64,000 nucleotides of DNA from NCBI GenBank assembly GCA_029202525.1, contig CP119325.1, forward strand, positions 3,570,001 to 3,634,000. Reading direction: 5' to 3'. This DNA is from Candidatus Pseudomonas phytovorans. Lineage in GTDB: Bacteria > Pseudomonadota > Gammaproteobacteria > Pseudomonadales > Pseudomonadaceae. Below the pieces are notes generated by a model, which had not been told where the DNA came from, did no database searches, and saw nothing but the letters and a program-made list of their open reading frames with translations. Made by a program: the position numbers and the translations under genes. Each line of letters begins with the position of its first letter. The first letter of the stretch is position 1. This document shows, piece by piece, positions 52,901-57,420 of the stretch.

Positions 52901-54085
52901 CTGCAAAAGACCCCGTTCAGCTTCGACGTGTCGGTGTGGGAGTTCCTCTGGCCATTGCAGACCGGCGCACGGCTGGTCATGGCGCGCCCAGGCGGGCACC
53001 GCGACCCCGAGTACCTGCGCGAGGTGATTGCCCGCGAGCACATCACCACCCTGCATTTCGTGCCCTCGATGCTGGATGTGTTCCTGTCATCTGACCCCAC
53101 AGGGACGGCATACACCTCAGAAAATGTACCGTTTGCGAAAATGGTCCGCGTGATCTGTTCGGGCGAAGCATTGCCGGGCAATCTGGTACGGCGCTTCCAC
53201 GACCAACTGCCAACCGCCGAACTGCACAACCTCTACGGCCCAACCGAAGCCGCCGTCGACGTCAGCGCCTGGCACTGCACCAGCGCCTCCGACAACACTC
53301 CCATCGGCAAACCCATCGCCAACACCACCCTGTACATCCTCGACGACCAGCAACAACCGGTCCCGCAGGGCGTTGCCGGCGAGCTGTACATCGGCGGCGT
53401 GCAGGTCGCCCGCGGCTACCTGAACCGCGCCGAGCTCACTGCCGAGCGTTTCATCGACGACCCGTTCGTACCCGGCGCACGCCTGTACCGCACCGGCGAT
53501 CTGGCCCGCCACCTGGCCGACGGCAACATCGAGTACCTCGGTCGCAACGACGACCAGGTCAAGCTCCGTGGCCTGCGCATCGAACTGGGCGAGATCCAGG
53601 CCGGCCTCACTGCCATCGACGGTATCAAGGAGGCCGTCGTGCTCGCCCACGACCAGCGGCTGATCGCGTATTACACCGGCCAAGCGCTAACCATCGACAC
53701 CCTACGCACGTCGCTGCTCGCGCATCTGCCGGAATTCATGGTCCCGGCGCAGTTCATGCACCTCGAAGCGCTGCCGCTGAGCCCCAACGGCAAGCTCGAC
53801 CGCAAGGCCTTGCCGGAACCCGGTGCCATCGAGGAGCGCCCTTATGCAACCCCCGAAGGCGAAACCGAAACCCTGCTGGCTGCACTGTGGTGCGAGCTAC
53901 TGGGCGTGGAGCGGGTAGGGCGCCACGATAACTTCTTCGAACTGGGCGGCCACTCGCTGCTGGCAGTGACACTGACGTCGCGGCTGCGCGAGCAAGGCCT
54001 GGAGGCCGATGTGCGCGCCCTGTTCGACCAACCGACCCTGGCCGGCTACGCAGCCATCACAGACAGCATGGAGATCGTCCTGTGA
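31592..54085 (+). CDS. psoB: Lipopeptide NRPS PsoB: modules 3-9
   Basis: This 7497-residue synthetase carries an N-terminal TubC-like docking domain (residues 1-58, MHFSELMAALSTRAIRLQRE...) and seven C-A-T modules. Phosphopantetheine serines are at residues 1068, 2130, 3189, 4284, 5338, 6395 and 7455. Spacing is about 1055-1060 residues except 1095 for the fourth module, which contains a REP insertion. Predicted substrates are Leu, Leu, Gln, Ser, Val, Leu, Ser. All seven C domains are of the dual C/E family with HHxxxDH. There is no TE. The ATG at 31592 is preferred over an in-frame ATG at 31460: the 44 extra residues would read through the intergenic hairpin and lack any domain. AGCAGGA lies upstream. 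The stop overlaps the psoC start as GTGA. Confidence 0.9.
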   Translation: MHFSELMAALSTRAIRLQREDQDLIVLGDEETLDDPLWEALSRHKPALLEMLAQQDDDWLSPAFRITPDMLPLVALDQAAIDRIVDSVPGGAANVQDIYPLAPLQQGMLYHHLSATDGDPYLSQVQLRFASKAHLEAFAQALQWVIQRHDILRTALHWEYLDTPVQVVWREAALVREALPLTGSSALAGLCQRFDPRHYRLDLRQAPLMQLMHAQGEGDEWVALLMFHHVIMDHTALDIVRREIQAHLAGTAAQLPAPMPFRNVLAAARQALDEQAHERFFEEMLADIDEPTLAFGQQGKVEQPLQQARLTLAPALSQRLRNQARQLGVSPASVLHLGFARLVGQLSARQAVVFGSVLLGRMTTGDGGEQALGMFINTLPLRIDLGQHSVRDGLLATHRRLSALLGHEQASLALAQRCSGVAAPAPLFNSMLNYRHSDAGDAADIIPVAPGIDIVGAEERTDYPLTVSVDDLGDDLRLTVQCLPEWQAPRLCAQFEQVLDSLVNALEQAPTTPLQALAVLPVVERQQVLQQFNDSARHFPQGQTVHALFEAQAARAPDMLAVQQGGQALSYGELNRQANQLAHQLRARGVQLGDRVALCLPRNARRLVGLLGVLKAGAAYVPVDPGYPAERIAYLLNDCAPTLLLAETAIDSLPDGIPRLDLDQAAAYAADDSNPQVPGLDAQQLAYLVYTSGSTGQPKGVMVEHHTLANLVHWHCQAFAVGSATHASSVAGFGFDAMAWEVWPSLSAGGTLHLPPAHIGNEHVDELLDWWLQQPLTVSFLPTPVAEQALRREHQHPTLRTLLVGGDRLRQFDRDPGFALINNYGPTETTVVATSGPITPGGALHIGRPIANTRVYVLDEGLQPVPVGVTGELYIGGAQVARGYFNRPALTDERFLPDPFSTQANARMYRSGDLVRWNSDGTLDYLGRNDDQVKIRGVRVELGEIEATLTSQPGIDAAVVLVRGERLLAWYTETTPLDPQALREALQASLPAHMLPQAFTRLGELPLTSHGKLDRRALPDPATGELFGQHYEAPQGATETAMAQVWAEVLGVERVGRHDNFFELGGHSLLAVTLVERLRKAGLVIDVRVLFAQPTLVALAAVVGAGQEVEVPANRVPLGVEHITPGMLSLVQLDQAAIDQVVASVPGGAANVQEIYPLAPLQQGVLYHHLSAEQGDPYLLQTRLAFDSVERLLAWAGALQQVIDRHDILRTAVHWQGLTQPLQVVWRQAALCVCEVDDLPEQAGVARIDQLHARFDARHHRIDLGQAPLTRLYYSLDPTNQQVVAVLLFHHLTLDHTAMDVVAREMRALLFGQGHTLPPAVPYRNYVAQACLGDQGGHEAFFRDMLADVDEPTLPLGHADVQGDGRDIQSATQALDDPLARRLRGQARQLGVSAASLMHLAWARVLGVLANRNDVVFGTVLMGRLQGGEGADRALGMFINTLPLRVDTTAQVHAAVRAAHRGLSALLAHEHAPLALAQRCSGVPASAPLFSALLNYRHSADDAPREGEGIWEGVRLLGGEERSNYPLTLSVNDLGSGFTFSVLAVPGIGAARVAGWMANAVAQLVQALEQSPATTLDSLPILDETAHQQLFGSFNATAQAYPQGHTVHALFETQAATTPDVSAVSQGEQALSYGELNRRANQLAHRLIADGVQRGDRVALCLGRHCERIVGLLAVLKAGAAYVPVDPAYPAERIAYLLADSAPRLVLADRHITGLPAAVPRLDLNSTEAFHSRTDNPQVAGLDAHQLAYLVYTSGSTGQPKGVMVEHHTLANLVHWHCQAFALKAGVRTSSVAGFGFDAMAWEVWPALCAGATLHLPPTHIGNEHVEELLDWWLAQPLAVSFLPTPVAEQALRRPRQHPTLHTLLVGGDRLRQFDRDPGFALVNNYGPTETTVVATSGVLHPGAALHIGKPIANTRVYVLDERRQPVPVGVTGELYIGGAQVARGYFNRPELTQERFLTDPFSRLPGARMYRSGDLVRWNADGTLDYLGRNDDQVKVRGVRVELGEIEAALAAQAGIGDAVVLVRGERLLAWFTATAPVAVEGLRQALQACLPAHMLPQALIRLDELPLTSHGKLDRRALPEPDTTDLVGHGYEAPVGETEAAMAAAWADVLGVDRVGRHDNFFELGGHSLLAVSLIERLRQQGLPTDVRVLFGQPTVASLAAAMGQGRQVAVPENRIPSACTRITADMLPLLALDQASVDRIVASVPGGAANVQDIYPLAPLQEGILYHHLSATGADPYLLQWPVVFDSQARLQAFAGALDKVIARHDVLRTAILWDGLAQPVQVVLRTVPAVATGSCGSGFTREESTAVLDLSQAPLIRLRYSESGGPIEATLQFHHIVLDHTAMKVVLAEIRDHLHGLQPTQAPVPYRNYVAQARLAISDAEHEAFFRAQLGDIDEATLPYGLCDLQGQASQFELASVMLPHAQYQCLHRQARQLGVSTASLLHLAWARLVAATSGKSSVVFGTVLLGRLQGGAGADRGLGMFINTLPLRLDLQGLDVRAAVRQAHQRLAALLVHEHASLALAQRCSGVASPAPLFSAMLNYRHGATASEQQAREQALEGIEVLPPRGHGSYPISVNVDELGDGLRISAQVTAQVGAQRLCEQLQQVLVGLLDALEHQPGLPVQQLLVLTQAERQQLLTQPAPQPHDLEQPLHRLFEAQVRRAPDAIALVAEEGQLSYRQLDEQANRLAHHLIGLGAGPDERVAICIERGLNMVIGLLAILKAGAAYVPVDPGYPAERIRHMLADSAPLAVLVHGATREAAAAARLPRVDLDQPCWQQQPISNPRIAGLDARHLAYLIYTSGSTGVPKGVMVEHRNVVNLVHWSRRLCPTAGEGGVLHKTPVSFDASVWELFWPLCSGLRLVLARPDGQRDPAYLAQLIQAQQVGMVQFVPALLQQFIEQHESSHCSSLTDIVCGGGELSSVLAAQVRKRLPQVRLHNVYGPTETTVDCSVWTLQPDTAPPQGALPIGRAIDNTRLYVLDGDDQLVPWGVAGQLHIGGAGVTRGYLGLPEQQADRFIASPFVTGERLYRSGDLVRLDRDGNLMFLGRTDQQIKLRGLRIEPGEIEASLSRVAGVREAVVLAVDGARLVAYYTGTAQPADNLRQAVQAQLPDYMVPALYIHLEQLPLTPNGKLDRKALPAADAALHGRPYEAPVGTTETLLARLWSDLLGVEQIGRHDNFFELGGHSLLAVSLTARLRLEGLQVDVRTLFGQPTIAALATTLGADQQVDVPENRIPPRCTQITPQLLSLIDLDQPAIDRIVAQVPGGAANVQDIYPLAPLQEGILYHHLSAEHDPYVLYSRLRFASRERLQAFASALDKVIARHDVLRTAIVWEGLPQPVQVVLRNVPPLATAPCGSGFTREESTAAFNLSQAPLIRLLYTDSDGPIEATLQFHHIVLDHTALEVVGEELTAHLQGAMAPSHAPVPYRNYVAQARLGISQAEHEAFFRAQLADIDEPTLPFGLGDVQGDGRDMQEAKLPLSAELAARLRQQARQLGISVASLFHLAWARLLAAASGRHSVVFGTVLLGRLQGGEGAERALGMFINTLPLRVDLADIGLRSAARAVHQRLSALLAHEHASLALAQRCSGVAAPLPLFSAMLNYRHGAEPDATQRQGWEGIEVLEGQERTNYPLSLNVDDLGEGFRLVAMTSAAVGAARICGQMEQVLRGMVEALEHEPELPLQCLPVLQGEERQRVLVAFNDTAVDYNLEQTLHGMIEAQVVRTPDAVAVRAEEGELTYRQLNAQANRLAHHLIGLGVKPDDRVAICVERGLSMVVGLLAILKAGGAYVPVDPDYPAERVRHMLSDSAPVAVLVHAATRHVPEAGVLVDLDQPVWGDLPGRNTLVAGLTPRHLAYVIYTSGSTGLPKGVMNEHAGVVNRLLWMQDAYGLDADDVVLQKTPFSFDVSVWEFLWPLQTGARLVMARPGGHRDPEYLREVIARENVTTLHFVPSMLDVFLSSGPTTITVGAGAPAKNPTRCMAPASPVFAAVRRLDAPAPTRPAHAPNNAPIPRLVRVICSGEALPGNLVRRFHDQLPTAELHNLYGPTEAAVDVSAWHCTSASDNTPIGKPIANTTLYILDDQQQPVPQGVAGELYIGGVQVARGYLNRAELTAERFIDDPFVPGARLYRTGDLARHLADGNIEYLGRNDDQVKLRGLRIELGEIQAGLTAIDGIKEAVVLAHDQRLIAYYTGQALTIDTLRTSLLAHLPEFMVPAQFMHLEALPLSPNGKLDRKALPEPGVLQDRPFEAPQGATERLLAAIWTELLGVERIGRHDNFFELGGHSLLAVTLTARLREQGLHADIRVLFGQPTLAALAAALGAETRVAVPANRIVPGTSYITPAMLPLAELSQAAIDTLVAQVPGGTENIQDIYGLAPLQQGILYHHLASEGADPYVLQARFAFPGQAELDAFAAALDQVIARHDILRTSIHWQTLDEPVQVVWRNTPSVATALGCEQTRTAINLNQAPLVRLLPEQTGSGLQATLLIHHIILDHAAVEQLVAEITTVLQDQPLVEASVPYRNYVAQARLGADTQADEALFRELLGDIDEPTVVFGLHDVQGDAGEVYDSRRALDGALSVRLREQARHLGVSVASLVHQAWAQVLAQLSGREEVVFGTVLLGRLQGGEGAERALGMFINTLPLRVSVSAAAAADGVRLTHQRLARLLAHEQASLALAQRCSGVPATQALFTSLLNYRHSAPAKVELRHAWQGIEQVAAHERSNYPLVVNVDDLGDGFVLTVQALAQVDGGQVCRLLATALEQLADALQRAPATPLHALSQLAPTERERVLQGFNATRRDYPRDHALHQLFGTHAALTPQATAVVHGQHQWTYQQLEQHANRLAHHLLGLGVCPGDRVALLLPRSFDLLAAQLAVSKCAAVFVPLDSNAPAERQAFMINDSQARVLLTHANQAQTGQALRVELDRCDLAASPSHAPGLAVNAESAAYIMYTSGSTGTPKGVQVPHRAIVRLVINNGFAEFTHEDRVAFASNPAFDASTLEVWAPLLNGARVVVIDQQQVLAREALRDELLERGVSVLWLTAGLFHQFAEALLPAFAKLRYLMVGGDVLDPAVIAQVLRDGAPQHLLNGYGPTEATTFSTTHAITSVGQGSIPIGKPIGNGRCYVLDAHRQPLPVGAVGELYIGGDGVALGYLGQPALSAERFLDDPFSRQPGARMYRSGDLVSWQADGTLRYLGRADQQVKLRGFRIELGEIEACLGQCDGIRDSAVVLREDTPGDTRLVAYFSAHTAAPVVAELHARLQGQLPDYMLPAAYVCLAELPLTANGKLDRRALPQPGGDALVSRAFEAPQGEVEVALAAIWAEVLKVEQVGRHDHFFELGGHSLLAVTLVEHMRKAGLGADVRVLFAQPTLAALAAAVGTGREVQVPANRVPVDAQVITPDMLSLIELDQASIDRIVACVPGGAANVQEIYPLAPLQEGILYHHLSAEQGDPYLLQSRLAFDSLADLQRWAGALQQVIDRHDILRTAVVSEGLEQAVQVVWRKACMSVTAVEGLGDVAVIDALQARFDARHQRLDLACAPLLRLVHAADPANQRVVAILQFHHLALDHTAMEVIAGEMQALMAGQGEQLPAPVPYRTYVAQARLTADDAGHEAFFREMLGDLDEPTLPFGLADVQGEGHAIEEAHLALSATLARSLRDQARQLGVSAASLAHLAWARVLGVLANRSDVVFGTVLMGRLQGGEGADRALGVFINTLPLRIDLSTPVQQAVRLTHRRLSALLAHEHASLALAQRCSGVAASSPLFSALFNYRHSSAGGTAVGAQGVRLLGGEERSNYPLTLSVDDLGEGFALSVLAQQGVGAERVAGWMNQALQALAQALEQAADVAVSTLPILGQAARQQLLETFNATQRSYPTGQTVHALVETQAARMPQAAALVQAGRVLSYGELNRSANRLAHYLIARGVQVGDRVALCLPRSLERQVALLAVLKAGAAYVPIDPAYPAQRIAYLLDDSASALVLVESATQALVGETARVVLDQDAWQGAADSNPQVPGLGHRQLAYVVYTSGSTGQPKGVMVEHATLANLVHWHCEAFAVGAGSHTSSVAGFGFDALAWEVWPALCAGAVLHLPPLQVAGEHVDELLDWWLEQPLAVSFLPTPVAEQALRRERQHPTLRTLLVGGDRLRQFEHDPGFDVVNNYGPTETTVVASSGRLTSGGLLHIGKPIANTRVYVLDEQRQPVPVGATGELYIGGAGVARGYLKRDALSAERFLADPFSTEADARMYRSGDLVRWNADGTLDYLGRNDDQVKIRGVRVELGEIESVLAAQPGVADAVVLVRGERLLAWFTEREPVAPDALRQAMQARLPVHLVPLAFTPLDGLPLTRHGKLDRKALPDPDPAQLARQAYQAPQGAVETALALVWADMLQVERVGRHDNFFELGGHSLLAVNLTARLRRQGLQVDVRTLFGQPSIAALAATLGQVREVQVPDNLIPAGCNQITPAMLPLVALEQAAIERIAAQVPGGAANVQDIYPLAPLQEGILYHHLSAAGHDPYVLQSRFAFASREHLARFAAALDKVVARHDVLRTAILWEGLPQPVQVVLRNVPPLATAPCGSGFTREESTAAFNLSQAPLIRLLHTDSDGPIEATLQFHHIVLDHTAMEVVAEELIGYLQGSTEPAHAPVPYRNYVAQARLGISQDEHEAFFREQLADIDEPTLPFGLSDVQGNGRDIEEAQLWLDEALAQRLRAQARHLGISVASLFHLAWARLLGAASGQPRVVFGTVLLGRLQGGEGAERALGMFINTLPLRIELAGVSLREGAHATHQSLSALLAHEHASLALAQRCSGVTAPQPLFSAMLNYRHSSQATASQKQATAGINSLESQERSNYPLGLNVDDTGQGFRLVAMTPLEVGAARICGQMDQVLRGMVEALEHEPELPVQRLPVLPAEERQRVLHDYNDTAVDYNLEQTLHGMIEAQVMRTPDAVAVRAEEGELSYRQLNEQANRLAHHLIALGVKPDDRVAICVERGLSMVVGLLAILKAGGAYVPVDPDYPAERVRHMLSDSAPVAVLVHAATRHVPEAGLLIDLDQPAWGDLPGSNPLVAGLTPRHLAYVIYTSGSTGLPKGVMNEHAGVVNRLLWMQDAYGLDADDVVLQKTPFSFDVSVWEFLWPLQTGARLVMARPGGHRDPEYLREVIAREHITTLHFVPSMLDVFLSSDPTGTAYTSENVPFAKMVRVICSGEALPGNLVRRFHDQLPTAELHNLYGPTEAAVDVSAWHCTSASDNTPIGKPIANTTLYILDDQQQPVPQGVAGELYIGGVQVARGYLNRAELTAERFIDDPFVPGARLYRTGDLARHLADGNIEYLGRNDDQVKLRGLRIELGEIQAGLTAIDGIKEAVVLAHDQRLIAYYTGQALTIDTLRTSLLAHLPEFMVPAQFMHLEALPLSPNGKLDRKALPEPGAIEERPYATPEGETETLLAALWCELLGVERVGRHDNFFELGGHSLLAVTLTSRLREQGLEADVRALFDQPTLAGYAAITDSMEIVL
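34906..38100 (+). other. Module 4: dual C/E - A(Leu) - T
   Basis: The C domain shows HHLSAEQGD (dual C/E signature) and HHLTLDH. The pocket reads D-A-W-F-L-G-N-V-V-K, identical to module 3, so Leu is predicted. Putisolvin is recalled to have Ile here. T serine codon is at 37979. Confidence 0.82.
38101..41275 (+). other. Module 5: dual C/E with internal REP - A(Gln) - T
   Basis: The C-domain N-terminal motif is HHLSATGAD (one change from the GD signature) and the second is HHIVLDH. A REP element at 38486-38516 encodes CGSGFTREEST inside the C domain. The pocket reads D-A-W-Q-V-G-V-V-D-K (Gln). T serine codon is at 41156. Confidence 0.82.
38486..38516. repeat. In-frame REP inside the condensation domain of module 5
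   Basis: TGTGGGAGCGGGTTCACCCG followed by CGAAGAATCCA is a canonical single REP. It is read in frame within psoB as CGSGFTREEST, just before the conserved LDLSQAPLIRL stretch of the C domain. Confidence 0.9.
41660..41690. repeat. In-frame REP inside the condensation domain of module 6
   Basis: TGTGGGAGCGGGTTCACTCG followed by CGAAGAATCCA differs from the module 5 copy by one base (C to T) and is read in the same frame, giving the same peptide. Confidence 0.9.
43489..43588. repeat. In-frame 100-bp REP pair inside the Ser A domain of module 6
   Basis: The element starts TGTGGGAGCGGGCGCGCCCG and ends GCGCCCGCTCCCACA, with a central hairpin CACCGGCTTCGCCGGTG. It is a complete inverted REP doublet of the extragenic kind, yet is translated in frame within psoB. 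Confidence 0.93.
44561..47725 (+). other. Module 7: dual C/E - A(Val) - T
   Basis: The C domain shows HHLASEGAD and HHIILDH; it carries no REP. The pocket reads D-A-L-W-M-G-G-T-F-K, the Pseudomonas valine code. The A3 region is SGSTGTPKGVQVPHRAI, a different A-domain lineage from the Leu and Ser modules. T serine codon is at 47603. Confidence 0.83.
47726..50900 (+). other. Module 8: dual C/E - A(Leu) - T
   Basis: The C domain shows HHLSAEQGD (full dual signature) and HHLALDH. The pocket reads D-A-W-F-L-G-N-V-V-K (Leu). The C domain resembles that of module 4 more than its direct neighbours (eye comparison). T serine codon is at 50774. Confidence 0.83.
50901..54085 (+). other. Module 9: dual C/E with internal REP - A(Ser) - T
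   Basis: The C domain carries a REP at 51281-51311 and the motifs HHLSAAGHD and HHIVLDH. The pocket reads D-V-W-H-I-S-L-V-D-K (Ser). Its A domain lacks the REP pair of modules 6 and 12 and has a 17-residue loop there. In putisolvins this serine's hydroxyl closes the lactone ring (recalled). T serine codon is at 53954. Confidence 0.85.
51281..51311. repeat. In-frame REP inside the condensation domain of module 9
   Basis: The copy TGTGGGAGCGGGTTCACCCG followed by CGAAGAATCCA is identical to the module 5 element. It sits at the equivalent C-domain position, again encoding CGSGFTREEST. Confidence 0.9.
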
Positions 54086-57000
54086 GCATCAACCAATTAT
54101 TGGCAACACTGACCGCCCACAATGTGCAACTGGTACTCAAGGATGGCCAGCTGGTGGTCCAGGGCAACCGCCAGGCACTGACCGACACCACCCTGGTGGC
54201 GCAATTGCGCGCGCATAAACCCACCCTGGTCGGCATGATCGAGCGTGGCGAATACGTGGCGGTGAAGCAGGGCGCGGTGCAGGTGCCGGGCAACCTGATC
54301 CCGCCAGGCTGCACGCACATCACCCCGCACATGCTCAACCTGGTCACGCTGGACCAGGCCAGCCTGGACAGCATCGTCGGCGCAATCCCCGGCGGCGCGG
54401 CCAATGTGCAGGACATCTACCCACTGGCGCCCTTGCAGCAAGGCATGCTGTTCCACCACGCCAGTGCCACCGACCATGACCCTTATGTGATGCAGGCGCG
54501 CTTCGTGTTCGCCAGCAAAGCGCGCCTGCAGGCGTTCGCCGACGCTTTGCGCGGGGTAATCGCCCGCCACGACATCCTGCGCACCTCGGTGCACTGGCAG
54601 GGGCTGGAAGCGCCGGTGCAGGTGGTATGGCGCCAGGCCGAGCTGGCGGTACTGACCCTGCCTGCCGATGCCTCGGGGCGCGCCTGGCTCGACCTGACCC
54701 AGGCACCGCTGATGCGCCTGCTGCGCGAAGCGCCGCAGGCCGACGGCAGCCTCGCCGCCACCTTGCAGTTCCACCATATCGCCATGGACCACAGCGCGCT
54801 GGATGTGGTGCGCCACGAGCTGATTGCGTTCCTCAGTGGCGAGCAGGCGCAACTGGGCGCACCGGTGCCGTTTCGCAACTATGTGGCACAAGCGGTGCTG
54901 GGTATCAGCGAGGCCGGGCACGAAGCGTTCTTCCGCGACATGCTCGGCGATATCGACGAAGCCACCCTGGCCTACGGGCTGCGGGACGTACAGGGCGCCG
55001 GTGAGGCACACAACGAGCACCAACTCGAGCTGCCACCGGCCCTGTGCCAAGGGCTGCGTGGCCAGGCCCGCAGCCTTGGGGTGAGTGTTGCCAGCCTTTT
55101 TCACCTCGCTTGGGGGCGGGTGCTGGGCGGCCTGACCGGGCGTGAGCAGGTGGTATTCGGCACCGTGCTGATGGGCCGCCTGCTGGGCGCAGAAGCCACT
55201 GACCGGGCGCTGGGCATCTTCATCAACACCTTGCCACTGCGGGTGGACCTGGGCAGCGCCGACCTGGGCAGTGCCGTACGCGCCACCCATCAGCGCCTGA
55301 GCGCTCTGATGCGCCATGAACATGCGCCTCTGGCCCTGGCCCAGCGCTGCAGTGGCGTGGCTGCGCCGGCGCCGCTGTTCAATGCCTTGCTCAACTACCG
55401 CCACAGCGCACCGGGCAGTGCCCAACCACGTCGGGCCGCATTGGCCGGCATCGACATTGTCGAGTCGGCCGAGGCCACCAACTACCCGCTGACCTTGAGC
55501 GTGGACGACCTGGGCGAGGCCTTCCGCCTGACCCTGCTGGCCAGCGCCGAAGTGCCGGCCGAGCGGGTCTGCGCCTACCTGCAACAGGCCCTGCAAGGCC
55601 TGCTGCAAACCCCGCAAGTGGCCGTGAACCGGCTGGGCATGCTCCCCGCCGCTGAGCGCCAAGAACTGCTGGAAGGCTTCAACGCCTGCGCTGCCCCCTA
55701 CGAGCAGCACCTCACCCTGCACCAGCGTTTCGAGCAGCAAGCCGCCAGCGCCCCAGAAGCCATTGCCGCGACCAGTGACGGCGCGCAGCTGAGCTATGCC
55801 GACCTCAACCGCCAGGCCAATGCCTTGGCCCATCACTTGATAGACCTTGGTGTGCGCCCGGACGACCGGGTTGCCGTGGTGGCCCGGCGCAGCCTGGAAA
55901 CGCTGGTGGGCTTGCTGGCCGTGCTCAAGGCCGGCGCCGGCTATGTACCGGTGGACCCGGCGCACCCGGACGAGCGCGTTGGCTACCTGCTGGAAGACAG
56001 CAGCCCGGTGGTGGTGCTGACACAACAGGCGCTACGCCATCGCCTTGAGCATGTGGATGTACCCCTGCTGTTGCTGGATCAGCCGAGCTGGCCTGCCGTC
56101 GACGGCAACCCGACCGTTCAAGGGCTTGCCGCGAACCACCTGGCCTATGTGATCTACACCTCCGGTTCGACCGGCCAGCCCAAAGGCGTGATGGTCGAGC
56201 ACCGCAGCGTCAGCAACCTGGTCGACTGGCACTGCCGTGCCTTCGACCTTTGCCAGGGCCGGCACACCTCGAGCCTGGCCGGCTTCGGCTTCGACGCAAT
56301 GGCCTGGGAAGTGTGGCCGGCCTTGTGCGCCGGGGCCACGCTGCACCTGGCACCCGCCACCGAGGGCCACGACGACCTCGACGCCATGCTCGCCTGGTGG
56401 CAGGCACAGCCGCTGGACGTGAGCTTCCTGCCCACCCCGGTGGCTGAATATGCCTTCAACCACCAACTGGAACACCCGACCTTGCGCACCCTGCTGATTG
56501 GTGGCGATCGCCTGCGCCAGTTCAACCGCACCCAGCGCTTTGCCGTGGTCAACAACTACGGACCGACCGAAACCACCGTGGTGGCCAGCTCCGGGGCGTT
56601 GCAGGCGGGTGGTGTGCTGCATATCGGCAAGCCGGTGGACAACGCGCGGCTGTATGTACTCGATGCGCACCTGCAACCGGTACCGCTGGGCGTACCTGGC
56701 GAGCTTTACATCGGCGGTGCCGGGGTTGCCCGTGGCTACCTGAACCGCTCGCACCTGACTGCCGAACGCTTCCTCGATGACCCGTTCGTGGCGGCCGGGC
56801 GCATGTACCGTAGCGGTGACCTGGTGCGCTGGCTGGCCGATGGCACGCTCGACTACCTGGGCCGTAATGACGACCAGGTGAAGATCCGTGGCGTGCGTAT
56901 CGAACTGGGCGAAATCGAAAACCGCCTGGCGACCCTGGCCGGTATCGACGAAGCGGTGGTGATCGCGCGTGAGGACCAGCCCGGGCAGCCGCAACTGGTG

Positions 57001-57420
57001 GCCTACTTCACGGCCAAGGCCGACGTTCAGCCACTTACCCCGGAAGGCCTGCGCACGCAGATGCAGGCGCATTTGCCGGCGTATATGGTGCCGGTAGCCT
57101 TTGTCGAGCTGCCGGCACTGCCACTCACGGCCAATGGCAAGCTCGACCGCCGGGCACTGCCAAGGCCTGGGCGTGCAGCACTGTTCGAGCAGGCCTTTGA
57201 GGCGCCGGAAGGCGAGTTGGAGCAAGCCCTCGCGCAGCTCTGGGCGGAACTGCTGCAGGTCGAGCGGGTAGGGCGCAGTGACGATTTCTTCACGTTGGGC
57301 GGCCACTCACTGCTGGCCATGCGCATGGTTTCGCAGGTGCGCCTGCGCCTGGGCGTGGAGCTGAGCCTGGCGCAGCTGTTTGCCAACCCGCAGCTCGCTG
57401 CCGTTGCCGAGCTGCTCGGC
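54082..57420 (+). other. Module 10: docking - dual C/E - A(Leu) - T
   Basis: The C domain has the linker GNLIPPGCTHITPHML, HHASATDHD and HHIAMDH, so it belongs with the dual C/E group, though its HHA departs from HH[I/L]. The pocket reads D-A-W-F-L-G-N-V-V-K (Leu). T serine codon is at 57307 in TLGGHS. Confidence 0.82.
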
